A stretch of DNA of 64,000 nt from Clostridiales bacterium. GTDB lineage: Bacteria; Bacillota; Clostridia; Tissierellales; GPF-1. The position numbers and the translations under genes are program-made. The notes beneath the pieces were generated by a model. The model made no database searches. It had not been told where the DNA came from and was given only the letters and a program-made list of their open reading frames with translations. Shown here in pieces: positions 43,133 through 51,376 of the stretch; position 1 is the first letter of the stretch, and every line of letters begins with the position of its first letter. The stretch is from contig JABXKS010000001.1 of NCBI GenBank assembly GCA_013619125.1, forward strand, positions 62,001-126,000, written 5' to 3'.

Positions 43133-43971
43133 TGAAAACAGTGGAGAAATGGAAAGAAGAATTGCAAGCGATACGTGCAAATGATTGGCAATTGCCTAAA
43201 GAAGTGAAAGCCGATGCTTATGCATTAGAGCTCTACGACCTGCTTGGTGAATTGGATTCGGAATTGCGAGACGATCTCGCACTTTCTTTGATTACAAGAT
43301 TGACTGAAGGGGAAAAGCTTTCAAAAGATACCTGTCGGGAACTTCTTGCTCGTAGTCAACGGGATGGGATCTTTGTTCACATTGAAGAAGCTAAAGGAAA
43401 TGGAATTTTCAAGCGAAGCTTTGCCTTGCTGGTGATTGCTGTTTTGGTAGAAGATCATGTTAAGTCGCATCGCGCTTGGATGAGAAAGGATCGCTTTATT
43501 GAATTGGTAGAAAACTTGCTTCAATATGCAGAGAACGAAAAGGATTTGAGAGGATATGTCAAGGAGTATGGCTGGGCGCATTCAGCGGCGCATCTGGCAG
43601 ATGTATTTGCAGAATTGGCGGCCTGCAAGGAATTGAATGAAAGTCAATCTAAACAGATATTTCGCGCAATCTTGAGAAAAATGGCGATTAAGGAGTATGT
43701 GTATATTCATGGAGAAGATGAGCGAATGGCGAAAGCCGCTTGCGCTTTGATCAAACATCAAAAGATAGGTTTTTTGGATTGGGAAGAGATTTTGGTTGAA
43801 GAAATGACCGGGATTGATCAATCCCTACCCGGATATTTACGACTTCAAAAACAGGAAAATGCAAAAATCTTCTTGCGCAGTTTGGTTGCGCGGATTCAGC
43901 GAGTAGGGCTTGATCAGAAGTGGACATTCCCTGTCATATCCGTATTGAGAAATTATGATGTGAAGTACTAG
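43129..43971 (+). CDS. DUF2785 family protein (280 aa)
   Basis: Helical-repeat protein with the DUF2785 core YVKEYGWAHSAAHLADVFAELA and YIHGEDERMAKAACAL. Members are scattered in Firmicutes and have no known activity. ATG at 43129 overlaps the stop of the preceding gene by 4 bases. It is followed 9 bases later by a MerR regulator. Odd feature: the block 41462-44775 is tightly packed and may be one operon. Confidence 0.82.
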   Translation: MMKTVEKWKEELQAIRANDWQLPKEVKADAYALELYDLLGELDSELRDDLALSLITRLTEGEKLSKDTCRELLARSQRDGIFVHIEEAKGNGIFKRSFALLVIAVLVEDHVKSHRAWMRKDRFIELVENLLQYAENEKDLRGYVKEYGWAHSAAHLADVFAELAACKELNESQSKQIFRAILRKMAIKEYVYIHGEDERMAKAACALIKHQKIGFLDWEEILVEEMTGIDQSLPGYLRLQKQENAKIFLRSLVARIQRVGLDQKWTFPVISVLRNYDVKY

Positions 43972-43980
43972 GAGCTGTTG

Positions 43981-44775
43981 ATGAGATTGATAATTGGAGA
44001 ATTTGCAAAACTGCACGGGGTTGGGATTCAAACCTTGCATTATTATGATTCCAAGGAAATACTAAAGCCTGCCTGGATTGATCCCGAGACGGGGTATCGG
44101 TTTTATAATGAAGAATCGTCGGATCGATTGTGGAAGATTAAAGCATTGAAGTCCGCGGGGCTCTCTTTGAAGGAGATTCGGGATTTATTGGATGCAGATG
44201 TATCCTATACGGAAGCGATTTTTGAAAAGACGGCAAAGGAATTGAAGAACCGAATCGAACAAGAGCAACAGATGCTCAAGTATTTGAATCGCAGTCTTCA
44301 GGCAATTCGAAAGTGGAATCAAGGGGACTGGGTAAAAGAACCAAGGCTTGTTGAAATCTCTGACCGAACGGGTTATGTGATTGAAGTGAAAGAGTCGGAT
44401 GATCGGGAAATGCGTTTTCGTGCTTTGGAAACCTTTCAAAAGCACCTGCCCTTGCATGTTGATATTTTGTTTCAGCCCTCCAGGGTGATGAAAATTGATG
44501 AAACCGACGAACCGATTCTTGCCTGTTACGGGGCTTTAACCGAAGTCCCTTTGGAGGATGCAGAGCTCGAGATGCCAAAAGGACAATTCGTCGTCATGGA
44601 TCATATAGGCATTCATCAGTCCGTGGGTAGGACTTACGATCAGATTTTTCAGTACTGCAGGAAAAATGCGCTGCAATGGACGGGGAATGCTTTGGAACTT
44701 TTTGTGATTGATCCGCATTTATCATCGAATGCAGAAAATTGGGTACGACAAATTCAAGTGGAAATACAAAAATAA
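43981..44775 (+). CDS. MerR family regulator with GyrI-like effector domain (264 aa)
   Basis: The N-terminal MerR helix-turn-helix (IGEFAKLHGVGIQTLHYYDSKEILKPAWIDPETGYRFY) is followed by a coiled-coil (80-110) and a C-terminal GyrI-type ligand domain (about 120-260), like BmrR or Mta drug sensors. AGGAG precedes ATG 43981. It probably regulates the operon it ends or an efflux system. Confidence 0.87.
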   Translation: MRLIIGEFAKLHGVGIQTLHYYDSKEILKPAWIDPETGYRFYNEESSDRLWKIKALKSAGLSLKEIRDLLDADVSYTEAIFEKTAKELKNRIEQEQQMLKYLNRSLQAIRKWNQGDWVKEPRLVEISDRTGYVIEVKESDDREMRFRALETFQKHLPLHVDILFQPSRVMKIDETDEPILACYGALTEVPLEDAELEMPKGQFVVMDHIGIHQSVGRTYDQIFQYCRKNALQWTGNALELFVIDPHLSSNAENWVRQIQVEIQK

Positions 44776-44802
44776 GGGGACGCGATTGCGCCCCCTTTGT
44801 TC
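44774..44802 (+). terminator. Terminator after the MerR gene
   Basis: AAGGGG-A-CGC-GATT-GCG-C-CCCCTT, followed by TGTTC; a weak T run. The nitroreductase stop on the minus strand is directly beyond. Confidence 0.65.
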
Positions 44803-45674
44803 TACTTTGGAAAACTTTCTCCTGTGATCCACGGAAAGCCATAGGCTTTCAATGCATGGATCAAATCCAGATTATCCTTGGCCGACCAATTGGCTTTGTA
44901 ATGGAGCCCAAAATAGCGCTGCGCCATGTTGATGGATCCTGCGGCCATGATCGAATCTTCTAGTTTCTTTTCATATGCCTTTCCGCCCAGATCGAAGGCG
45001 ACCTCTTTGAGGCTGGCAAGATTTTTTATACTGACAGGGAAGGTCTTGTGGTTGTATTTTTCTTCCTGTGCCTGCACCAATTCCTCGATGGGATGATCTT
45101 CATACACTTCTTTGTGTACCATGATTGCGGTACCAAGTTTCGGTGCGATTTTGATGGGTTGTGCTGGATAGCCCATGCTTAGAAGAACGATTGGAAAGAC
45201 ACCTTCAGGCAAGTGGAAGATTTCTTTTAGTTCCAGAAAGCAGCTTTCAACCGTGCCGATGTAAACAGAGCCAAGTCCAACGGAGTCGGCAGCCGTGCAT
45301 ATGTTTTGAGCGGCGATGATGGTATCCTGAAAGGCGATCCAAAAATGTCGAAAGCTTTTTGTAGCAATGAAAGGTGCATTTGATGCCTCTGCCCACCGGC
45401 CGATTCTTCGCCAGTCAATACAAAACAAAAGGTTTGTTGGGGCTTTTCCGACAAGCGGCTGCATTTCCCCGGTATCCATGAGTTGCTTCTTTTTTTCTTC
45501 CGACTCGATCTGAATAATTGCATAGGGTTGAAGGTTCCCTCCGGTTGCTCCATGGAGTCCTGCACCTAGTACTTCTTCCATGACATCCGGCGGAATTGGC
45601 CGATCTTCAAAGACCCGAATGCTGCTTCGTTCATAAAGTAGTTTCATTGTTTCATTGGTATACGTATTCATCAA
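44802..45674 (-). CDS. Nitroreductase family flavoprotein (290 aa)
   Basis: FMN-dependent oxidoreductase fold. RSSIRVFEDRPIPPDVMEEVLGAG at the N-terminus, TGGNLQPYAIIQI, and the C-terminal GAAGTAC-like region replaced by a 60-residue extension. It reduces nitro compounds, quinones or similar electron acceptors. RBS GAAGGGGGTTATTTG. A 7-bp inverted repeat sits in the promoter. Confidence 0.85.
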   Translation of the reverse strand: MMNTYTNETMKLLYERSSIRVFEDRPIPPDVMEEVLGAGLHGATGGNLQPYAIIQIESEEKKKQLMDTGEMQPLVGKAPTNLLFCIDWRRIGRWAEASNAPFIATKSFRHFWIAFQDTIIAAQNICTAADSVGLGSVYIGTVESCFLELKEIFHLPEGVFPIVLLSMGYPAQPIKIAPKLGTAIMVHKEVYEDHPIEELVQAQEEKYNHKTFPVSIKNLASLKEVAFDLGGKAYEKKLEDSIMAAGSINMAQRYFGLHYKANWSAKDNLDLIHALKAYGFPWITGESFPK

Positions 45675-45686
45675 ATAACCCCCTTC

Positions 45687-45723
45687 GTTACTAGGATAAA
45701 CCTTATAGTAACTAGAGGGTCAA
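45687..45723 (-). promoter_or_regulatory. Nitroreductase promoter with inverted repeat
   Basis: On the minus strand TTGACC (45718-45723) and TTTATC with 17-base spacing form a weak promoter. GTTACTA-N12-TAGTAAC (45687-45693 with 45706-45712) overlaps it and resembles operators of HxlR or MarR-type redox-sensing regulators, but no such regulator is adjacent. Confidence 0.5.
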
Positions 45724-45725
45724 GC

Positions 45726-46103
45726 TTAGTTTCCAATATCCAATTCGATTTGATATTGACCGTTTGGCTGTAGGCGCCAAATCGTTGTGTATCGTCCTAT
45801 TTCACTTACTTCGTTGTTTTCTTCATTCAGGGTAGTTCGGAGGTAGGATCCAAAGGTGTAGCCAAGGGTGAAATCTTCGGAAACTTGTGCAAACTCCGGT
45901 TGCCAGGTCAATCGGTTTGTTGATTTGGAGAAAAAACTTTGCATAAGATGATAAATTGCTTCTCTTCCAATGAGATTGTTGCCGGTTTTCATAATCATCG
46001 CTCCGATAGGAGAAAAGTAAGAAGCCCAGGATTTGGCGCCGCCTACCTGAACGGCGCGGCAAAATGTGCGATCCAATTCAAGCAGATCATTTGGTGTCAT
46101 CAT
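45726..46103 (-). CDS. SnoaL/DUF4440-like NTF2-fold protein (125 aa)
   Basis: Small alpha+beta barrel: the start MMTPNDLLELDRTFCRAVQ and IGREAIYHLMQSFF fit the DUF4440/SnoaL family (often catalytic or ligand-binding, function unknown). Start at 46103, GGAG 6 bases upstream. It overlaps the preceding small gene by 17 bases, so the two are coupled. The longer frame to 46412 is read over that gene and is rejected. Confidence 0.7.
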   Translation of the reverse strand: MMTPNDLLELDRTFCRAVQVGGAKSWASYFSPIGAMIMKTGNNLIGREAIYHLMQSFFSKSTNRLTWQPEFAQVSEDFTLGYTFGSYLRTTLNEENNEVSEIGRYTTIWRLQPNGQYQIELDIGN

Positions 46104-46290
46104 GATGGTCTCCTTCGTTTTCGTCGTGATTTCCAAAGAATAGCATGCCAAATACACCGCCGAAAGCAGCACCGAAGGCAATCCCCAAACCAAGGTTAAA
46201 ATTAAAAATAAGAGCTGCGATGATCCCGAAGGAGACTCCAAAAGGCAGACCTTGCGCATATGCAGAACTCGTGTCTTTTTTCTTTGCCAT
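46087..46290 (-). CDS. Small glycine-rich membrane protein (67 aa)
   Basis: Two short hydrophobic stretches, FGVSFGIIAALIFNFNLGLG and IAFGAAFGGVFGMLFFG, with a glycine-zipper-like pattern and an acidic/His tail DENEGDHHDD. RBS GGAGGGTATT. No family recognised. Confidence 0.65.
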   Translation of the reverse strand: MAKKKDTSSAYAQGLPFGVSFGIIAALIFNFNLGLGIAFGAAFGGVFGMLFFGNHDENEGDHHDDTK

Positions 46291-46436
46291 AATACCCTCC
46301 GTTTATGAAATATTCTTGATTTTAGTATAGCATAATTGGCTATAAGATAAAGATGACGCAACCAAACAGTCGACCGAAACGGTGGATGGATATACCCGAG
46401 AAGCGATATCACTTAGATCGGTAAGAGCTATGAGAA

Positions 46437-46474
46437 ATAGAAAAGACCCCGAGTTATGGGGTCTGCTTTTTTTT
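46437..46474. terminator. Terminator overlapping the pgsA stop
   Basis: AGACCCC-GAGTTAT-GGGGTCT with eight T on the plus strand and CTTTTC on the minus strand. Confidence 0.7.
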
Positions 46475-46996
46475 GCGTATTATGTGAAGCATTGTTTTCG
46501 AATAGCTGAAGAAAGCAAGGAGCTTTAAGCCAACGGCTAGTCCTAAGACGATATAGCTGATGCTTGAACCGGGAATTGCAAATAACAGAATAATGGCAAG
46601 GGTAAAAACGATGGTTGCGGCTTTCCCGAACCAGTTGGCTGGGATAACGACCTGATCGTCGTGGAAATACATGATGGTTCCGGTGATCATAAGGATGGAT
46701 TCCTTGATGACCATGATGATGAAGATAAAACCAGGTAGATCTTGGTCGTAGAAAAGAACTCCCAATGCAGCCAAGAGCATCAGTTTGTCAGCAAGGGGAT
46801 CCAAGACGGTTCCCACTGTTGTTACCGCCTCATATTTTCGTGCGATATACCCATCTAAAAAATCTGTAAAACCGGCAAGAAGAAAGATGAATAATGCCCA
46901 TAGATGATGGTTCGGTATTGAAGATAAATAGATCCAGATAAAGACGGGGATCAATAGCATGCGTATCACAGTTAAGATGTTCGGTACGTATCTCAT
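46454..46996 (-). CDS. pgsA: CDP-diacylglycerol--glycerol-3-phosphate 3-phosphatidyltransferase (180 aa)
   Basis: Makes phosphatidylglycerolphosphate, the precursor of phosphatidylglycerol. The CDP-alcohol motif D-G-x2-A-R-x8-G-x3-D-x3-D is present as LDGYIARKYEAVTTVGTVLD with PLADK following. Five to six membrane helices. ATG 46996 follows GGAGGTCACTC. 180 aa is usual. Integral membrane. Confidence 0.92.
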   Translation of the reverse strand: MRYVPNILTVIRMLLIPVFIWIYLSSIPNHHLWALFIFLLAGFTDFLDGYIARKYEAVTTVGTVLDPLADKLMLLAALGVLFYDQDLPGFIFIIMVIKESILMITGTIMYFHDDQVVIPANWFGKAATIVFTLAIILLFAIPGSSISYIVLGLAVGLKLLAFFSYSKTMLHIIRKKKQTP

Positions 46997-47107
46997 GAGT
47001 GACCTCCAGTTTAGATTCACTATAAGAATACCCATTTTTAGGAAAAACATGTTGATTAATTGTTTGGGAATGATGTGATAAAATATAAGAAATGAGAGGA
47101 GATCAAA

Positions 47108-47587
47108 ATGAGAATAACCGTGATAAGCGTAGGGAAGATTAAAGAGAAGTATTTTACAGGCGCCATACAGGAATATGCCAAGCGCCTGACTCGATATTGC
47201 AAGATTAACATGATTGAAGTTCCTGATGAAAAGTGCCCCGAAACTTTATCACCAAAAGAGGAAGAATTGGTGAAGGGCAAAGAAGGAGAACGGATTCTTT
47301 CGAAAATCAAGGAGCAACAAACGGTGATTGCTTTAGCCATTGAAGGCAAACAGATAACTTCCGAGCAGCTGGCTAGTCAGATTCAAACTTGGGGTGTGCA
47401 GGGCAGCTCCGACCTGGTCTTTGTGATTGGAGGTTCCTTGGGGCTCTCGAAGGAAGTGATGAAGAGATCCAATTTTCAGTTGAGCTTTTCAAAGATGACC
47501 TTTCCTCACCAGTTGATGAAGGTCGTCCTTTTGGAACAAGTCTATCGGGCATTTCGGATCAATTCCGGTGAACCGTACCATAAGTAA
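47108..47587 (+). CDS. rlmH: 23S rRNA (pseudouridine(1915)-N(3))-methyltransferase RlmH (159 aa)
   Basis: SPOUT methyltransferase that modifies 23S rRNA helix 69. Begins [27 protein letters not shown], has the trefoil knot [18 protein letters not shown] and ends with [22 protein letters not shown]. 159 aa is exact for the family. In Bacillus it often lies near the walRK locus; here it is separated from it by 17 kb. Confidence 0.97.
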   Translation: MRITVISVGKIKEKYFTGAIQEYAKRLTRYCKINMIEVPDEKCPETLSPKEEELVKGKEGERILSKIKEQQTVIALAIEGKQITSEQLASQIQTWGVQGSSDLVFVIGGSLGLSKEVMKRSNFQLSFSKMTFPHQLMKVVLLEQVYRAFRINSGEPYHK

Positions 47588-47611
47588 CTGTAAAACAGTT
47601 ACTTGTTTTTT
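47582..47611 (+). terminator. Terminator of rlmH
   Basis: AAGTAACTG-TAAAA-CAGTTACTT followed by GTTTTTT, overlapping the stop codon. Confidence 0.85.
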
Positions 47612-47630
47612 AGAAAGGTATATTAGTATA

Positions 47631-47670
47631 AGCAAAACAGAGATCATCTTCAGATGATCTCTGTTTTGTT
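47631..47670. terminator. Convergent bidirectional terminator (rlmH / IclR)
   Basis: A 16-bp perfect stem (47634-47649 with 47652-47667) with a two-base center, flanked by A and T. Serves the minus-strand IclR gene. Confidence 0.8.
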
Positions 47671-47735
47671 ATATCCGTATTATTTCAAAAAGTTCCTTGA
47701 GGTGAATAATTACTTTTCATTATGATGACTATTAA

Positions 47736-48527
47736 TTATCTTGAGAGTTCTGAATGACTAACATAGCCAAGTAGCCCTGACAGCCGTTGTGAATAAGAAA
47801 GAAGAAGAGAACTAAGTCGTTCTTCTTCATCTTTGGTCATGCTTGTACCACTGATACTAATAGCACCTAGTGGTGTGCGAGTATGCTTCATTACAACGGT
47901 GCCCATACAGAAAACACCATATTCATTTTCTTCCATGTCAAGTGCATAGTTGTTTTGACGGATTTCTCCAATGTCCTGCAAGAGACTTTGTACATTTATG
48001 TGGGTGTGCTCTGTAAAGGGTTTTACATTAAATTGCTCCCATTTTTCGATAACATCACTATTCGAATATGTTGCTAATAGGGCTTTGCCTGCACTTGTGC
48101 AATAGAGGGGAGAGCGCTTACCGACATTTGTGTAGACAGAGAAAGCAGAGTTTTTTTGGCCGATGCTCTGTAAACAAATCAATTCGTTTTTGTCTTCAAC
48201 TGAGAATTGAGCAATAAGACCAGTTTCCTTATGTAAATCTACAAGGATCGAATTAACTAAGTTTATCTGATCTAGATTTTGAATTGCACTGATACCAACC
48301 TCATAAGACTTTAATGTAAGTGAAAAGTTCCCGTTAAGAGGATTTTTTTCAATATAGCCATTTGTTACAAGTGTATGGGTCAATCGTGAAAGCGAAGCTT
48401 TGTTTAGTTTAAGTTCCTTGTGCAGATCATTTAAGCTAAGAGATCCCAGACGGGATAAAGTTTCAAGCACAAGAAAAGCGCGATCAACAGATTGTATTGT
48501 ATCGGATTTTGTGTTCTCTTTATTCAT
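47736..48527 (-). CDS. IclR family transcriptional regulator (263 aa)
   Basis: N-terminal winged helix (LSLNDLHKELKLNKASLSRLTHTLVTNGYIEK) and C-terminal IclR effector domain (about 90-255, with SPLYCTSAGKALLATYSN and ALDMEENEYGVFCMGTVVMKH). IclR proteins sense carboxylic or oxo acids. It diverges from the 2-oxoacid:ferredoxin oxidoreductase operon, which it is likely to regulate. RBS GGAGGTATATA. Confidence 0.92.
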   Translation of the reverse strand: MNKENTKSDTIQSVDRAFLVLETLSRLGSLSLNDLHKELKLNKASLSRLTHTLVTNGYIEKNPLNGNFSLTLKSYEVGISAIQNLDQINLVNSILVDLHKETGLIAQFSVEDKNELICLQSIGQKNSAFSVYTNVGKRSPLYCTSAGKALLATYSNSDVIEKWEQFNVKPFTEHTHINVQSLLQDIGEIRQNNYALDMEENEYGVFCMGTVVMKHTRTPLGAISISGTSMTKDEEERLSSLLLSYSQRLSGLLGYVSHSELSR

Positions 48528-48542
48528 TATATACCTCCGGAA

Positions 48543-48762
48543 GAAATGTGTTTCTAAGATTTTTCATATCAATATTCATAGTTAATTATATAATTTTGAA
48601 ACGAATTCTGCAATAACAAAAATAAATAAGTTGATTTTGAAATATTTTAATAAAAAATGAAACATTAAGCTTGACTTATGTAACGCATAAACGTAAACTG
48701 TAACAGTATTACACAATACGAACTTTAACTTCGGATTTTGAAACGCTAATATAATTTATAAT
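48543..48762. promoter_or_regulatory. Divergent regulatory region between IclR and the oxidoreductase operon
   Basis: AT-rich. It holds: AGAAA-TGTG-TTTCT near 48543-48554; the direct repeat TTTTGAAACG at 48594-48603 and 48736-48745, with a partial copy at 48635; a promoter TTGACT (48671-48676) - 17 - TAAACT (48694-48699); the perfect palindrome TGTAA-CAGTA-TTACA (48699-48713) at the expected transcription start; and two TATAAT hexamers (48750-48755, 48757-48762). These fit repressor sites for the IclR and perhaps a second regulator. Confidence 0.5.
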
Positions 48763-48782
48763 TTTTTGAAAGGGTGGAAAAA

Positions 48783-48980
48783 ATGGCTATAGCAAAAGCG
48801 GATATTAATTTGTGCAAAGGTTGCCGTTTGTGCGTTGGGGCATGTCCTGTCGACGCCATTGAACCTTTACACGAAGTGAACAAAAAAGGATATGAAATTA
48901 TTCGAATTGATGAAAACAAGTGCATCGGTTGTGGCATGTGTTATGTAATGTGTCCAGACTATGTATTTACGGTTGAATAA
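48783..48980 (+). CDS. 2-oxoacid:ferredoxin oxidoreductase, 2x[4Fe-4S] ferredoxin (delta) subunit (65 aa)
   Basis: Two CxxCxxCxxxCP motifs: CKGCRLCVGACPVDA and CIGCGMCYVMCPDY. It transfers electrons from the catalytic alpha/beta subunits to external ferredoxin. ATG 48783 after AAAGGGTGG (an upstream GTG at 48774 is within the RBS). First gene of the operon; alpha subunit starts 18 bases after its stop. Confidence 0.93.
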   Translation: MAIAKADINLCKGCRLCVGACPVDAIEPLHEVNKKGYEIIRIDENKCIGCGMCYVMCPDYVFTVE

Positions 48981-48998
48981 AACGGAAGGGAGGAAAAT

Positions 48999-50084
48999 AT
49001 GAATAATGATTATTCGCTAATGAAAGGCAACGAGGCAATCGCCGAGGGAGCACTACGTGCAGGTTGCCGTTTTTACGCAGGTTATCCGATTACTCCACAG
49101 AGTGAGATTTTGGAATATATGTCGACACACATGGAGGAACGCGGCGGAGTCTTTATCCAAGGCGAATCTGAGATTGCAAGTATGAGTATGATTTGGGGCG
49201 CAGCTGCGTGTGGCGAGCGAGTTATGTCAAGCTCATCGGGTCCTGGTTATGACTTGAAGCAAGAAGGTATTTCCTATTTGGCGTCATACAATCTACCTGC
49301 AGTGTTGGCAGACGTTATGCGTTACGGTCTTGGAGATGGTGAAATCACAGAAGGCCAAGACAGTTATTGGGAAGCGACGAAAGGCGGAGGACATGGTGAT
49401 AGCAGACAGATCGTTTTGACTCCTAGTTCCGTTCAAGAATGTGCGGATCTTACTTATCTAGCATTTGAATTAGCCGACAAATATAATACAGTAGCCATTA
49501 TTTTATCTGATGGTGCGATTAGCCAGATGATTGAAAAATGCTATTTGCCTGATGCGATTGAGCATGACAAGGATAAATATGACTGGGCTATCACTGGATA
49601 TAAAGAGAAAGATGCTACCAAGGTTAAGGTGACGAACATGGATCGTACAATCGGTCATGAAGCTTGGAATGAACTCATGCGCAATAAGTTCAAGACTATT
49701 TATGACAATGAGCAACGTTGGGAAGAATTTATGGTTGAGGATGCAGAACTCGTCTTGGTTGCTTATGGAATTTCTGCTCGTGTATGCAAATCTGCGGTTC
49801 GTTCTGCGAGAGCTCAGGGCGTTAAGTTAGGTCTGATTCGCCCGATTACAGTTTGGCCTTATCCTGATCAAGCCTTTCAAAATATGCCTGAAAGCGTAAA
49901 GGCACTTGTAACGGTTGAGATGAGTATTTCTTCTCAAATGGCACCCGATATTCAAATGGCTTCGAAATTTTCGAAACCGCTTTATGGTTATCTTTCTACA
50001 TTATACGTTCCCAAGACTGAGGAGCTCGTTGCATACTGCAAGAGCGTACTTGCTGGAAACGAAAATGCTCTGGAGGTGTATTAA
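48999..50084 (+). CDS. vorB: 2-oxoacid:ferredoxin oxidoreductase alpha subunit, VorB-like (361 aa)
   Basis: Pyrimidine-binding and domain II of an OFOR, with FYAGYPITPQSEILEYM, FIQGESEIASMSMIWGAAACGERVMSSSSGPGYDLKQEG and KGGGHGDSRQIVLTPSSVQE, the pattern of the branched-chain (VorB) and 2-oxoglutarate (KorA) enzymes. It oxidatively decarboxylates a 2-oxoacid to an acyl-CoA and reduces ferredoxin. The exact 2-oxoacid cannot be read from the sequence. It ends immediately before the beta subunit. Confidence 0.92.
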   Translation: MNNDYSLMKGNEAIAEGALRAGCRFYAGYPITPQSEILEYMSTHMEERGGVFIQGESEIASMSMIWGAAACGERVMSSSSGPGYDLKQEGISYLASYNLPAVLADVMRYGLGDGEITEGQDSYWEATKGGGHGDSRQIVLTPSSVQECADLTYLAFELADKYNTVAIILSDGAISQMIEKCYLPDAIEHDKDKYDWAITGYKEKDATKVKVTNMDRTIGHEAWNELMRNKFKTIYDNEQRWEEFMVEDAELVLVAYGISARVCKSAVRSARAQGVKLGLIRPITVWPYPDQAFQNMPESVKALVTVEMSISSQMAPDIQMASKFSKPLYGYLSTLYVPKTEELVAYCKSVLAGNENALEVY

Positions 50085-50825
50085 ATGGCTATTCGTAAGA
50101 AACCTGAAATGATAAACCAGCAAGTTGGCTGGTGTGGTGGTTGCGGTCACGGGATTGTCCAAAGACTGATTGCAGAATGTTGCGAGGAGCTTGGCCTTGT
50201 TGAAAAGACCGTACAGGTTGTCGATATTGCATGTGCATATTGGTCAATCGACACGTTAAACTGTGATGGCATTGCGGGACCTCACGGTCGTTGTGCTGCT
50301 GTTGCAACTGGAATTAAGAAGGTTCGACCTGAAGCCAATGTATATGTGCATGCAGGAGATGGCTGTTCATATGTGATCGGTCTAGCTGAAACCTGCTACA
50401 CGGCAATGCGGGATATTCCCATTACAATGATTGTCGTTAACAATGGTACTTTTGGTATGACAGGTGGCCAGATGAACCCTGCAACAACTCTTTTAGGGGA
50501 CAAAACGGTCAGTTCGGTAAAGGGACGTGACGAAAAGGCTGCTGGTAAACCTTTCGATATGTTGAAAATTCTTGAAACTTTTGATATTGAATATGCGGCG
50601 CGTGGTGCATTATACGACACAAAGCATATTAATCAGACTAAGAAGATGTTGAAGAAGGGCTTTGAAAATCAGCGCGATGGGAAAGGTTTTTCCATTATCG
50701 AAATTCTTTCTCCTTGCCCGACAAACTGGAAGATGTCTCCAGTTGACTCAATGATCAAGCTTGAGAAAGAAAATGAGTTGATTTTCCCTGTACGTGTTTA
50801 TAAGGATCGCGGAGGTGAAAAATAA
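50085..50825 (+). CDS. 2-oxoacid:ferredoxin oxidoreductase beta (TPP-binding) subunit (246 aa)
   Basis: Thiamine diphosphate motif GDGCSYVIGL...NNGTFGMTGGQMNPAT and the N-terminal WCGGCGHG for the proximal Fe-S or cofactor site. It binds TPP together with the alpha subunit. It starts one base after the alpha stop and overlaps the next gene by one base (TAATG), so the stoichiometry is translationally set. RBS GGAGGTGTATTAA is shared with the alpha end. Confidence 0.93.
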   Translation: MAIRKKPEMINQQVGWCGGCGHGIVQRLIAECCEELGLVEKTVQVVDIACAYWSIDTLNCDGIAGPHGRCAAVATGIKKVRPEANVYVHAGDGCSYVIGLAETCYTAMRDIPITMIVVNNGTFGMTGGQMNPATTLLGDKTVSSVKGRDEKAAGKPFDMLKILETFDIEYAARGALYDTKHINQTKKMLKKGFENQRDGKGFSIIEILSPCPTNWKMSPVDSMIKLEKENELIFPVRVYKDRGGEK

Positions 50826-51361
50826 TGGCTGATATTATTATGGCGGGTACCGGAGGTCAAGGTGTTTTGACAGCTGGGAAAATTTTAATTGATATTGCAG
50901 CAGCTGATGATAAAAATGTTTCATGGACTTCGTTTTACAGTGCTGAAATGCGCGGTGGGACAGCAGCTTGTTGTGTTGTAGTTTCGGAAGATGAAATTGG
51001 AACGCCGTATCCTGATAAATTTGATATCCTGTTTGCAATGACTGAAGATGCTTACAACAAATACATTGGGGATATGCGAGATGGTGGCAAGGTTATTGTT
51101 AATCAATCTTTGTTCTCGACATGTGAGTTTCCGAAAAATGTTGAAGTTTACGGTGTCGAGGCGAGTGGTATTGCAAACGAAATGGGAAATTCTCGTGGTG
51201 CAAACCTGGCTTTACTCGGTGCCATGATCAAGGGAACAGGAATGATGGATAAGAAGAAATTCGGTGAAACTTTAGATCGGTATTTTTCAAAAAAAGGCAA
51301 AGCGAGTGCGAAAAATCTAGATTGCTACAATAAGGGATATGAACAAGCTTTGAAGATTTAG
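50825..51361 (+). CDS. 2-oxoacid:ferredoxin oxidoreductase gamma subunit (178 aa)
   Basis: Domain III / CoA-related gamma subunit: starts MADIIMAGTGGQGVLTAGKI, then WTSFYSAEMRGGTAACCVVVS and the short C-terminal tail. This is the usual POR/KOR gamma pattern. It is followed 15 bases later by the acyl-CoA synthetase gene, completing the five-gene oxidoreductase-ligase unit. Confidence 0.92.
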   Translation: MADIIMAGTGGQGVLTAGKILIDIAAADDKNVSWTSFYSAEMRGGTAACCVVVSEDEIGTPYPDKFDILFAMTEDAYNKYIGDMRDGGKVIVNQSLFSTCEFPKNVEVYGVEASGIANEMGNSRGANLALLGAMIKGTGMMDKKKFGETLDRYFSKKGKASAKNLDCYNKGYEQALKI

Positions 51362-51376
51362 CGGGAGGATGATTTT

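Noticed and set aside
45726-46412. 228-codon frame as one protein
   Set aside because: The first about 100 codons run across a separate small gene with its own RBS; only the SnoaL-like end at 45726-46103 has a credible start and fold.
48676-48704. Second WalR-type box upstream of the oxidoreductase operon (TGTAAC ... TGTAAC)
   Set aside because: The two TGTAAC elements are 20 bases apart, not the 11 required; the right copy is better explained as half of the TGTAA-N5-TTACA palindrome.
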